From Clostridia bacterium (GTDB lineage Bacteria; Bacillota; Clostridia; CAKSNL01; HGM11501): 7,193 nt of DNA. The DNA is taken from positions 1 through 7,193 of the forward strand of contig JAUNRD010000037.1 in assembly GCA_030535815.1 (NCBI GenBank). Direction: 5' to 3'. The notes beneath the pieces are model-generated. The model did not search any database. It saw only the letters and a list, made by a program, of their open reading frames with translations, and was not told the origin of the DNA. Shown here in pieces: positions 1 through 6,987 of this stretch. Numbering within the stretch: the stretch's first letter is position 1; each line of letters opens with the position of its first letter. The position numbers and the translations under genes are program-made.

Positions 1-3000
1 TCCCTTGTTTCTCCGTTCCAGGAAACGTTATATCCAAGCTGTTCGGATACGAATCTCAAGGGTATAAAGGTTCTTCCCTCTTCAATTACGGGAACAGATA
101 AAAGGGTGTATCGTATATCGCCGTAAACAGGATGCTTTACATACACAAGGTGATTATCAATCTGTAGTCTTATCTCATAATTACCGCCCTTGATGTCAAT
201 AGTTCTGTCTTCACCGTACCATATGATTTCCGCACCCATAAGCTCCAAGAGTCCTCGGAGGGGAATCATGGTAGAGCCGTTTACTATGAAAGGAGCAACG
301 TCGATTTCCTTTAAGCCTTCTTCACCTTTTTTCAAGTACTTTATCTCCTTTGAATCAATCGCCAGAGTATAACGCTCCTTTTTAAGCTTTTCGTGTTCTT
401 CTTTTGCATCTTTCGTCTGATAGAAAATCATTTCACCGAGAGAAACCCTTTTCTCATTGTAGCTTGTTATTTCAAACTCAAAATATCTCGCCGTCACGGG
501 TTTATCAAACACAAAGCTTCTTACATCAAGATTCTTTTCGAAAGTCACATTTTCCATAACCGTATCCCAGGCTTCATCGTCTGCTGATGCATAAACATTC
601 ACCGATAACCACGCCCCGTGAAGATCGGCAGTTTCTCTCGGGATGGCATCAATACTGCTAACTATGTAAGCTTCGCCCATATCAATGGTCAGAATTACTT
701 TTTCACCCTGCGGAAGACTTTCAGTCTGCCAATAGCTCTCAACCGCTCCGTCGAAAATTTTATCCTGAGTGCAACCACTCCAGTTTTTACCCGCATAGCT
801 TGCGGTAAATGCTGAAGTATCAATCCTTTCAGGAAGCATTTCTTCCTCGTTTTTGCTGAAATTCTCATAGTTAAGTGTAGGAAGATTTTCGTCCTTTGCC
901 ATTATGTTAAACTCTGCCAGGGTGCCGTAGCCGACGGTAGTTGCCTCTATACGAAGCTTCTTTACGGCTATATTTGATGCAAAATGAATTTCGTTGAGAG
1001 TAAGATTTCCATAGCAGGGATAATTTTCCTTTATAAGAGTCCACTCTCCCTCATCGCTTTCCGACGCATATATATCAATTTCCGTAAAGCTTCCCAGGTT
1101 TCTGTCCTGTCTCGGAAGCAGGGAAAGCCCTGATATTTCCGTCTTTTCCGGAAGTATTACGCGAATATAATAGGGGGAAACTTCGTGCTCTGTTACCGTT
1201 CCGTTCAAGGTCGTGAAATGCGAATGCCAGTAGGTGTCCTTTTTGCCGTCAAACATTTCATAAACGGTTTCTCCCACATCGGAGCTTACGGAAACCTTCC
1301 ATCCGTCACGGCTTAAAAATGTTCTGCCTTTTCTGCTTGTTCCTTTAGTTTTATCGCTGATAATACCCTTTGAAGAGTTTTCTCCTTCTTCACCCTCAAA
1401 GTCTTCTGTTGCAGGTGCATCTTCAATATTATTTATCTTTTCATAAAATTCGATTTCTGCCGCAGTTCCGTGGCCGTTTCTGCCTTCGGTTATTACGAAT
1501 TTTACCGCTTTTGCTTCAATGCTTTCCCATGCTGCAGTCAAAGGCATAAAGCCCGCTGCGCTGTTTCCTTTTGCATACTGACTTGCCTCCCCCTTATGGA
1601 CAAGAGTAAAGTTTACACCATCACTTGATGCATAAATTTCATATTTTGTCATTACGCCTGAAACAAGGTCAGTCCTCGGCACATATCTTAATCCCCCTAT
1701 GGTTTTAATCTCGGGGAATGTTACGGTTAATGTATGAGGATAAGGAGCAGTTTCTACTACCTTTCCGTCAGCACGCACAAAATGTGTATGCCAGAAGGTT
1801 GTTTTATTTCCGTCAAAAGCATTGATGGGAGGCTCTGCGGAAGTTTCGCTGCTTGCTTCTATCTGCCAGTCATCGCTGAAGGGAATTCTGACGCCGTCAA
1901 CTTCCCCTTCTCCGAAGGCTTTTCCGTTTTCTATAGCAGTTCCTTCGCCGTTTTCAAAAAATTCGATTTCTGCCGCTGTTCCGTGGCCGCCTCTGCCCTC
2001 GGTAATGGCAATTTTTATTGCCTTCATTGATACATTTCCCCAGGAAGCCTCAAGGGGCATAAAGATAGATGCATCATTTCCTGATGCATACTCTTTTGCC
2101 TCGTCTTCATAAATCAGATTGAAATTTTCTCCGTCCTCTGATGCATAAATTTCATATTTAAGCATAACCCCCGCAACAAGATCGGTTCTCGGAGTGTAAC
2201 GCCAGCCGGACACATTTCTCTTTTCGGGGAAAGTAACCGTCACCGTATGGGGATAGGATGCCGTTTCCTGTACTTTTCCGTTTACATAGGTAAAATATGT
2301 GTGCCAGAAAGTATTTTCATCTCCGTCAAAGGCATAGCCCACCGGTTCATTTCCGCTCTCCGTGCTCGCCGAAATATTCCAGGAAGCATTAAAAGGTATT
2401 TTTGTTCCGTATTTTCCGTTGCCCGTTCCGGCTTTATTTCCGGTCGCATTTTCTCCCTGTCCCCTGTTGCCGCTTTCGTTAGTATAAAATTCGATTTCTG
2501 CCGCTGTTCCGTGACCGCCTCTACCCTCGGTTATGGAAACTCTTATTGCCTTTACGCTCACAGGACTCCAAAATGCTTCGTGCGCCTGAAAGGCAGATGC
2601 ATCTACACTCCCCCTGTATTCTCCTGATTCTCCCGAATAAATAAGTGTAAAATTGCTACCGTCTGACGATGCATATATTTCATAGCTATACATTACTCCG
2701 GAAACAAGGTCACGCCTTGGAGTGTAGCGCCAGCCTGAAATATTTGTCTTTTCGGGAAAAGTAACCGTCACCGTATGGGGATAGGATGCCATTTCCTGCA
2801 CTTTTCCGTTTGCATAAGTAAAATATGTGTGCCAGAAAGTTGATTCGTCGCCGTCAAAGGCATAGCCCACCGGTTCATTTCCGCTCTCCGTACTCGCAGA
2901 AATTTTCCACAAGGGGCTGTATTCCAGCATCGTTATTTCTCCCGCTGCAATCGAAACAGCGCCAAAGGACATAATAAGTGCACATAAAAGCAATAATGAT

Positions 3001-3014
3001 ATTATTTTTTTCAT
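1..3014 (-). CDS. Secreted five-domain F5/8 type C (discoidin-like) protein with C-terminal stalk domain, partial at its 3' end
   Basis: The frame is open from ATG at 3014-3012 to the left edge with no stop, giving 1004 codons. Residues 1-24 form a signal peptide (MKKIISLLLL start, hydrophobic core, Ala-Ala before the mature part). Five F5/8C modules follow at about 28-177, 205-354, 376-525, 562-707 and 730-867. Each has the family pattern: xFDGxxxTxWH/Q near the start, a PxTxTFPE-like strand, YEIYASxDG in the middle and an AEIEFY-like closing strand. Linkers are Gly/Asn-rich (183-200) and acidic then Lys-rich (528-560). Residues 880-1004 are a copper-amine-oxidase-N-like stalk domain with two typical halves (IPLRGLLELMGAE and RTFIPLRFVSEQLGY). 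By comparison with the gene at the right edge, only about ten residues should be missing. Such modules usually bind sugars, as in CBM32; no catalytic domain is visible, so a surface or secreted glycan-binding role is inferred. It starts 12 bases after the upstream gene, with AAGGGGG seven bases before the ATG, and is the third gene of the operon. Confidence 0.9.
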   Translation of the reverse strand, partial: MKKIISLLLLCALIMSFGAVSIAAGEITMLEYSPLWKISASTESGNEPVGYAFDGDESTFWHTYFTYANGKVQEMASYPHTVTVTFPEKTNISGWRYTPRRDLVSGVMYSYEIYASSDGSNFTLIYSGESGEYRGSVDASAFQAHEAFWSPVSVKAIRVSITEGRGGHGTAAEIEFYTNESGNRGQGENATGNKAGTGNGKYGTKIPFNASWNISASTESGNEPVGYAFDGDENTFWHTYFTYVNGKVQETASYPHTVTVTFPEKRNVSGWRYTPRTDLVAGVMLKYEIYASEDGENFNLIYEDEAKEYASGNDASIFMPLEASWGNVSMKAIKIAITEGRGGHGTAAEIEFFENGEGTAIENGKAFGEGEVDGVRIPFSDDWQIEASSETSAEPPINAFDGNKTTFWHTHFVRADGKVVETAPYPHTLTVTFPEIKTIGGLRYVPRTDLVSGVMTKYEIYASSDGVNFTLVHKGEASQYAKGNSAAGFMPLTAAWESIEAKAVKFVITEGRNGHGTAAEIEFYEKINNIEDAPATEDFEGEEGENSSKGIISDKTKGTSRKGRTFLSRDGWKVSVSSDVGETVYEMFDGKKDTYWHSHFTTLNGTVTEHEVSPYYIRVILPEKTEISGLSLLPRQDRNLGSFTEIDIYASESDEGEWTLIKENYPCYGNLTLNEIHFASNIAVKKLRIEATTVGYGTLAEFNIMAKDENLPTLNYENFSKNEEEMLPERIDTSAFTASYAGKNWSGCTQDKIFDGAVESYWQTESLPQGEKVILTIDMGEAYIVSSIDAIPRETADLHGAWLSVNVYASADDEAWDTVMENVTFEKNLDVRSFVFDKPVTARYFEFEITSYNEKRVSLGEMIFYQTKDAKEEHEKLKKERYTLAIDSKEIKYLKKGEEGLKEIDVAPFIVNGSTMIPLRGLLELMGAEIIWYGEDRTIDIKGGNYEIRLQIDNHLVYVKHPVYGDIRYTLLSVPVIEEGRTFIPLRFVSEQLGYNVSWNGETR
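414..1889 (-). repeat. Older discoidin units 3 to 5 of the same array
   Basis: Unit 3 (about 1440-1889) is clearly homologous to units 1 and 2: it keeps TFWHTHF, YPHTLTVTFPE, YEIYASSDG and a GHGTAAEIEFY closing strand. Unit 4 (about 894-1331) keeps only a relaxed version (TYWHSHF, IDIYAS, GYGTLAEFNI). Unit 5 (about 414-827) is the most diverged (SYWQTES, VNVYAS, LGEMIFY). Similarity therefore falls from the N-terminal to the C-terminal end of the array. Confidence 0.8.
1953..2933 (-). repeat. Recent tandem duplication of a discoidin-domain unit (units 1 and 2)
   Basis: Two copies of a discoidin unit, about 2484-2933 and 1953-2402, lie in the same orientation 528 bp (176 codons) apart inside the gene that starts at 3014. 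They share exact DNA runs: 33 nt at 2758-2790 and 2230-2262, and 41 nt at 2851-2891 and 2323-2363. At protein level residues 38-57 and 214-233 are identical. The second half of the unit is more diverged. Near-identity including silent positions points to a recent duplication or gene conversion, not old domain shuffling. Confidence 0.9.
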
Positions 3015-3021
3015 AATTCAG

Positions 3022-3028
3022 CCCCCTT
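3022..3028 (-). promoter_or_regulatory. Ribosome binding site of the discoidin-array gene
   Basis: AAGGGGG lies seven bases before the ATG at 3014 and overlaps the stop codon of the preceding gene (3029-3027). Translation of the two genes is therefore likely coupled, and the site fixes the start codon. Confidence 0.8.
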
Positions 3029-5738
3029 AATCTAAGTGGGAAAGAACGGATGTGACCGCACTTTCGGTAACGCCGTATTTGCCGATTGCATAAACGCCGT
3101 CGCCCATTGCCTTAACTTCATAGCCGTAGCATTCCGAAATTAAGGAAACGGGTATGAAGAATATACCGTTTTTGTATATAACCGGTGCTGAAAGCATCCC
3201 CAATACACCGTTCACCCTTACCTCAAGGTCGTCAAGAAGTGAGCAGGTCCATTTGTAGTTTACAATTTCCGTCATATCATCGTTTAAGTCGAAGTGGTAG
3301 GTGTAAAACTTATTATATACAGAATCGTATCTTGTTTTACTTCTGCCGTAGCCCATTATTTCGTTATAAGCATCTTCAGGAATATAGAGTGTTCCGTTCA
3401 TTTCAAAGGGCGTAACTCTTACGTCCTTTTCATAAACATTCATCTTCGCCCCGGAGACTATCATCTTACTTCTGCCTGCTTTTAAGATGCTTGTTCCGTA
3501 TAAGTTATCTCTTTCTGTTTCAGAAAGGCTCTCTTCAGGGATAGTTGTATATACATAGTTGAAGCGACCGAGAGGTGCAGCTCCGCCCCCGGAATAGAAC
3601 TTAAGAAGGTCACCTTCGGGATTAACGGAATCTGTCCACTTAAATTCAAGGTCTACTGCATCAAGCTCTGAAATCAGGCTTCTTCCGATTTCCAATGTTA
3701 TATATTTACCTGCCACATTATAATTTGCCGTTCCGATTTCGCTAAAGCTCCACACTCCGTCGGAAAACTTTGAAACCTTGCCCATTTCACCAAGATTAAC
3801 GGCATAGTCATAGCCTTCCCAGCCGGTTGCATAATTTCTGTCGGAATTTATATAAAGACTAAGGGGATATTCTCCCGTAAGTGAAATATCATCAAAGCAT
3901 TCTGCCATAAAATAGAGCTTTGTATCGTCATAGGATACCTTTGCGCTCTTTACGGAGTTTGCCAGAGAAGTCCTGTATACCAGGTTCTCATTTGTACCTC
4001 TCTTATATAATCCTTCGCTGTCTCTTGCGTAATCTCTGTAATTGTAATATTCGGGGCCAACCTCGTTCCAGACAGAAATGTCGCCTTTTATGTCTATGGT
4101 TTTCGCATTTTCGGCAAGAGGGGTTTTTCTTACGCCTTTATATTTTCTTACAAAATCGCAGAGAAGTAAATAATAGTCATCTCTCAAAGGTCCGTTATTA
4201 GGCTCAAAGTCACGGCTGTTTTCATAGTCAAAGGTATCAACAAAGGAATTAAGCTGTCCGTGCCAGTCAAACTGTCTTATCGCCGTCCACTCATTCCATC
4301 CGTCAATGGCAACAAATAAAGGTTCCGCCTCTAAGGCCAAGGATGCCTGCTCACGGAAGAAATACGCCATTCTCTTTCCGTTTTCAGAATAGTCTTCGCC
4401 AAAAGCTTCTGAATATCCTCTCCCCTTTGAGTAGGGGTCGGAGAACACTCCCGTTACGGAAAAGCCAAGCTCCGTAGACTGATTTATTGCCGAACCAACC
4501 GAAACAAACTCGGGACGTCCTGTTTCTTTATCCACATTTCTCAGCATTTGAGGGAAGATTTCAAGCCACTGCCATGTGCCGTCATCAACATAAGTATTTC
4601 TTTCTCCGTTTTCCCTTATTGTAAAGAAGTTTTCAACACAGGAAAGTGCCTCTTTTTCCGTTAAATTATCAGATGCGATATTTTTAATCGCCCTGTCATA
4701 GGTTGCATTTCCGTGAAGGAGAGGCTTTCCTTCCCAATAATACCACACATCGGAATAATCGTTTTCCACAAAGCAATTAAAGTATAATGATAACAGTGCG
4801 CTGTATACATTATCGGGATTTCCGATAAGACTGGTAAGTGCACTTATCTTCGGAATATCCACACCATCTCTTTTTGCATCACGGAAGGCATTAACCAATA
4901 CAGCAAGCTGGGAAACATAATTAAGTCCTCCGTTTGAATAGTCCAGGAAAATCACATCAACCCCCGCAACTGAAAGCATTTTCGCGTGTCGGCGATAAAC
5001 CCAGTAGTCATAAGAATCATAAAAGCCAAAAACAGGCTCGCCCCAATAGTATGCCGCAGTCTGATCCCAGGCTTCATCGTTATATTCATATCTTGCAGAA
5101 GGCTTTTCCTTTATTACATCGTCTATTATCACAGCAGGTCTGTTTTCTTCAGAAAACCAGTTCCAGTAATAAATACCGACCTCTCTGCCGTCTTCCTTAA
5201 CCTCTCCTGCCTCCTCAAAGGATGCAACCTTACGTCCCATTTCATCCGTCGCCGCCCAGGTATCGGAATAGTCGTCAAAAATTGCGGAATCGGGCACCTG
5301 AACTTTTAATTTGTCACTTTCAAAAGCCTTATCCGAAAGGGTGATTTTCTTTATCTTTGTTTCATTTTTCGTCTTTTTCCCGTACAAGCTGTAAAAATAA
5401 AGGTTGTGAACGCCTTCAGTTGGAGTAATATTTGCACCTGCAGTAATTTCTTCTCCGGACTTCGTAAGATTTATATATCCTATGGTCTTACCGGTTTTGG
5501 GATTATCCGTAACTATTGCCAGCGTTACGCCATTTGATCCCGTTACAAGCTTATTGTAAGCAGTTATGGTAACAGATTTGATGCCGGTAAGGTCGACATT
5601 ATCATAGGAGAAATATTCTCCTCTCTCCAGTCCCTTTACGGCACTTACGGAAAGTTCTGTTTCTTTAGCAAAAGAGCTTATTGCTAAAAGGTATACACCC
5701 ATAACGAGTGCTAAAAGCAAGCATAATACTTTTTTCAT
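3027..5738 (-). CDS. Secreted multi-domain glycoside-hydrolase-like protein (CBM6-like, GH71/GH99-like barrel, CBM9-like, stalk-like)
   Basis: This is a complete 903-residue protein. Residues 1-24 are a signal peptide ending SSFA before KE. Residues about 27-137 look like a CBM6-type beta-sandwich (GEYFSYDNVDL, a later GVHNLYFYSLYG strand and a closing IKKITL). Residues about 155-540 resemble the GH71/GH99-like barrel group: VGIYYWNWF (187-195), YWGEPVFGFY (231-240), a WVYRRHAKML helix, GVDVIFLDYSNG (259-270), WYYWEGKPLLHG (332-343), GWNEW (480-484) and FVDTFDYENSRDFEP (499-513). E234, D266, E336 and E483 are acidic residues in these motifs and candidate active-site residues; none can be assigned with certainty. 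Residues about 546-732 resemble CBM9 or related modules, with LYINSDRNYATGWEGYDY (628-645). Residues about 755-888 look like a worn stalk domain. No LPXTG motif is seen. The protein is probably extracellular and acts on an unidentified polysaccharide. It starts five bases after the esterase gene. Confidence 0.85.
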   Translation of the reverse strand: MKKVLCLLLALVMGVYLLAISSFAKETELSVSAVKGLERGEYFSYDNVDLTGIKSVTITAYNKLVTGSNGVTLAIVTDNPKTGKTIGYINLTKSGEEITAGANITPTEGVHNLYFYSLYGKKTKNETKIKKITLSDKAFESDKLKVQVPDSAIFDDYSDTWAATDEMGRKVASFEEAGEVKEDGREVGIYYWNWFSEENRPAVIIDDVIKEKPSARYEYNDEAWDQTAAYYWGEPVFGFYDSYDYWVYRRHAKMLSVAGVDVIFLDYSNGGLNYVSQLAVLVNAFRDAKRDGVDIPKISALTSLIGNPDNVYSALLSLYFNCFVENDYSDVWYYWEGKPLLHGNATYDRAIKNIASDNLTEKEALSCVENFFTIRENGERNTYVDDGTWQWLEIFPQMLRNVDKETGRPEFVSVGSAINQSTELGFSVTGVFSDPYSKGRGYSEAFGEDYSENGKRMAYFFREQASLALEAEPLFVAIDGWNEWTAIRQFDWHGQLNSFVDTFDYENSRDFEPNNGPLRDDYYLLLCDFVRKYKGVRKTPLAENAKTIDIKGDISVWNEVGPEYYNYRDYARDSEGLYKRGTNENLVYRTSLANSVKSAKVSYDDTKLYFMAECFDDISLTGEYPLSLYINSDRNYATGWEGYDYAVNLGEMGKVSKFSDGVWSFSEIGTANYNVAGKYITLEIGRSLISELDAVDLEFKWTDSVNPEGDLLKFYSGGGAAPLGRFNYVYTTIPEESLSETERDNLYGTSILKAGRSKMIVSGAKMNVYEKDVRVTPFEMNGTLYIPEDAYNEIMGYGRSKTRYDSVYNKFYTYHFDLNDDMTEIVNYKWTCSLLDDLEVRVNGVLGMLSAPVIYKNGIFFIPVSLISECYGYEVKAMGDGVYAIGKYGVTESAVTSVLSHLD

Positions 5739-5743
5739 TTACT

Positions 5744-6787
5744 TCAACCTTCCTTATGTTTGTTTATAAATCCCATAAGTTTAAGCCAGTCCTCACGGGA
5801 AAAATAATGAAGTCCGCTTCTTAAATGATAGCCAACGTTTCCTTCGTCAAAAACATCTCCTGCAACAGGCAAGCGGTCAGGTGCTATAAATCCCATTTTG
5901 CCCATTTTTTCGTAAACCTCGCTTACTGCCACACAGTTAAGCATTTCCGATACCGGGTCTGCCCACAAATCCTCCTTTGCACTTCCGATAAATAAATACC
6001 TCGGAGCGATCAGTGCTGTTACAAAATGCTGATCCGTCGGCATAGCCTCTTCGTTATTTACATATTTTTTATAATTTTCACAATACCAGTAAGGGAACAT
6101 ACTGATGGAGTCTGAAATATGTTCCCCTATTTTTCCCCTTGTTATGGCGGCACCGCCACAGCCTGAATCGTTGGAGTAAGCAAACTTAAATCTTACGTCT
6201 GTTGCCGCTGTTAAAAGTGCGGTTTTGCCGAGTCTCGAATGTCCGCACACGCAGGATGTATTTTTGTCAAGAACATCTATTGTTTCTGCATAATCCATTA
6301 CCCTGTGTGCCGCCCACGCCCACATTGCTATTTTACCGGGATCAGAAGCCCCTCTCTTTCCGTCGGGAAACAAAACCCCGGAAAATCCGTTTGTAAAATC
6401 CGCTACATCTTTAGTTACATCGTGATAGCAAAAGGACAAAACAGCAAAACCATTATCTATAATCTCTTCTGTAGGCATATATCTGTCCGGAACGTCCGGT
6501 CTGAAATTTATATGTATGAAAAAGGGAATGTTTTTCTTTCCCTTAGGGATTACCGCATATACCGGAAACGTAAACTCCTTGTCCCCTATTTTTGATGTAA
6601 GCATCACCTTGTCACAATCCGCCTTCCCTGCACAGAAATTCGGAATGATGTTTTTTTCAACAGCCCATGTTAATTTGTCGGGCAAAGGAGGCATATAACC
6701 GTAAACCTCTCTTTGTATAAGTTCAAGCATTCTTTCCCTTTCCTGCAATGGAGGAAGATTTCTTTCTTTAAGCATTTCCTTAAGCAT
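5744..6787 (-). CDS. Cytosolic CE15-like glucuronoyl esterase family alpha/beta hydrolase
   Basis: The 347-residue product has the hallmarks of the CE15 branch of alpha/beta hydrolases. The nucleophile elbow GHSRLGK (182-188) carries Ser184 with the family's Arg and Lys (185, 188). NDSGCGGAA (206-214) matches the fungal xESGxGG region but has Asp207 in place of Glu. RYLFIGSAKEDLWADP (263-278) offers Asp273 or Asp277 as an alternative acid. HLRSGLHYFSREDW (321-334) supplies the likely catalytic His327. The N-terminal region (ERMLELIQREVYGYMPPLP) is also usual in bacterial relatives, which are often annotated as acetylxylan or glucuronyl esterases. CE15 enzymes cleave esters of 4-O-methyl-glucuronic acid on xylan; whether this protein does so is inference. 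There is no signal peptide, so it should be cytosolic. An in-frame ATG nine codons upstream (6814) has no ribosome binding site; the start at 6787 does. It is the first gene of a three-gene operon. Confidence 0.82.
   Translation of the reverse strand: MLKEMLKERNLPPLQERERMLELIQREVYGYMPPLPDKLTWAVEKNIIPNFCAGKADCDKVMLTSKIGDKEFTFPVYAVIPKGKKNIPFFIHINFRPDVPDRYMPTEEIIDNGFAVLSFCYHDVTKDVADFTNGFSGVLFPDGKRGASDPGKIAMWAWAAHRVMDYAETIDVLDKNTSCVCGHSRLGKTALLTAATDVRFKFAYSNDSGCGGAAITRGKIGEHISDSISMFPYWYCENYKKYVNNEEAMPTDQHFVTALIAPRYLFIGSAKEDLWADPVSEMLNCVAVSEVYEKMGKMGFIAPDRLPVAGDVFDEGNVGYHLRSGLHYFSREDWLKLMGFINKHKEG
5748..5755 (-). promoter_or_regulatory. Ribosome binding site of the glycoside-hydrolase-like gene
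   Basis: AAGGAAGG lies nine bases before the ATG at 5738, inside the last codons of the upstream esterase gene. This supports the chosen start and translation within one transcript. Confidence 0.75.
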
Positions 6788-6791
6788 AACA

Positions 6792-6799
6792 TCACCTCT
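6792..6799 (-). promoter_or_regulatory. Ribosome binding site that decides the esterase start
   Basis: AGAGGTGA is placed so that its AGAGG core sits seven bases before the ATG at 6787. The upstream in-frame ATG at 6814 is preceded by an AT-rich stretch with no comparable site, and this Shine-Dalgarno sequence would lie inside the longer reading frame. The shorter, 347-residue protein is therefore preferred. Confidence 0.8.
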
Positions 6800-6873
6800 T
6801 CTTAAGTGTATCATCGTAAAATCTCAAATTCCATATCAAAATGTCGCCATAGTTATGTTTCTTTATATCTGAC

Positions 6874-6902
6874 ATTGTATCACACTTCGTTTTTGTCGTA
6901 AA
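6874..6902 (-). promoter_or_regulatory. Predicted sigma-A-type promoter for the three-gene operon
   Basis: On the minus strand, TTTACG (6902-6897, four of six matches to TTGACA) is followed by a 17-base spacer and TACAAT (6879-6874, five of six matches to TATAAT). TGA directly before the -10 box makes an extended -10 (TGn). Transcription would begin near 6867, leaving a leader of about 80 nt before the esterase start. It lies downstream of the preceding gene's terminator. No convincing operator palindrome was found around it. Confidence 0.65.
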
Positions 6903-6931
6903 TATGGTTTTGTTTCATTTTTCGCTATTCT

Positions 6932-6985
6932 AAAAAAAAAACAACAGAAATCCCGCTTTGCCCATATTGAAGCAAAGCGGGATTT
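6932..6985 (-). terminator. Rho-independent terminator of the right-hand gene
   Basis: There is a perfect 14-bp inverted repeat (arms 6948-6961 and 6972-6985, AAATCCCGCTTTGC type) with a 10-nt loop. On the minus strand it is followed after six bases by a run of ten T (6941-6932). It starts two bases after the stop codon at 6988. This separates the right-hand gene from the operon. Confidence 0.92.
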
Positions 6986-6987
6986 AA

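Noticed and set aside
2247..2627. Plus-strand open frame of 126 codons opposite the discoidin repeats
   Set aside because: It lies antisense to the well-supported discoidin domains, has no recognisable domain or convincing ribosome binding site, and similar shadow frames recur opposite the other repeat units.
4986..5309. Plus-strand open frame of 107 codons opposite the glycosidase-like gene
   Set aside because: It is fully antisense to the conserved barrel region, and its translation looks like the complement of that coding sequence, with no family signature.
6239..6595. Plus-strand open frame of 118 codons opposite the esterase gene
   Set aside because: It overlaps the conserved GHSRLGK and N-terminal regions of the esterase on the other strand and shows no domain of its own.
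6788..6814. Upstream in-frame ATG giving a 356-residue esterase
   Set aside because: No Shine-Dalgarno sequence precedes 6814, whereas a good one precedes 6787; the extra nine residues (MIHLRRGDV) include the translated ribosome binding site.
6840..6875. Weak inverted repeat ATGTC...GACAT in the leader of the operon
   Set aside because: Only five base pairs are exact, with about 25 bases between them, in AT-rich DNA; this is expected by chance and no conserved operator or riboswitch pattern was recognised.
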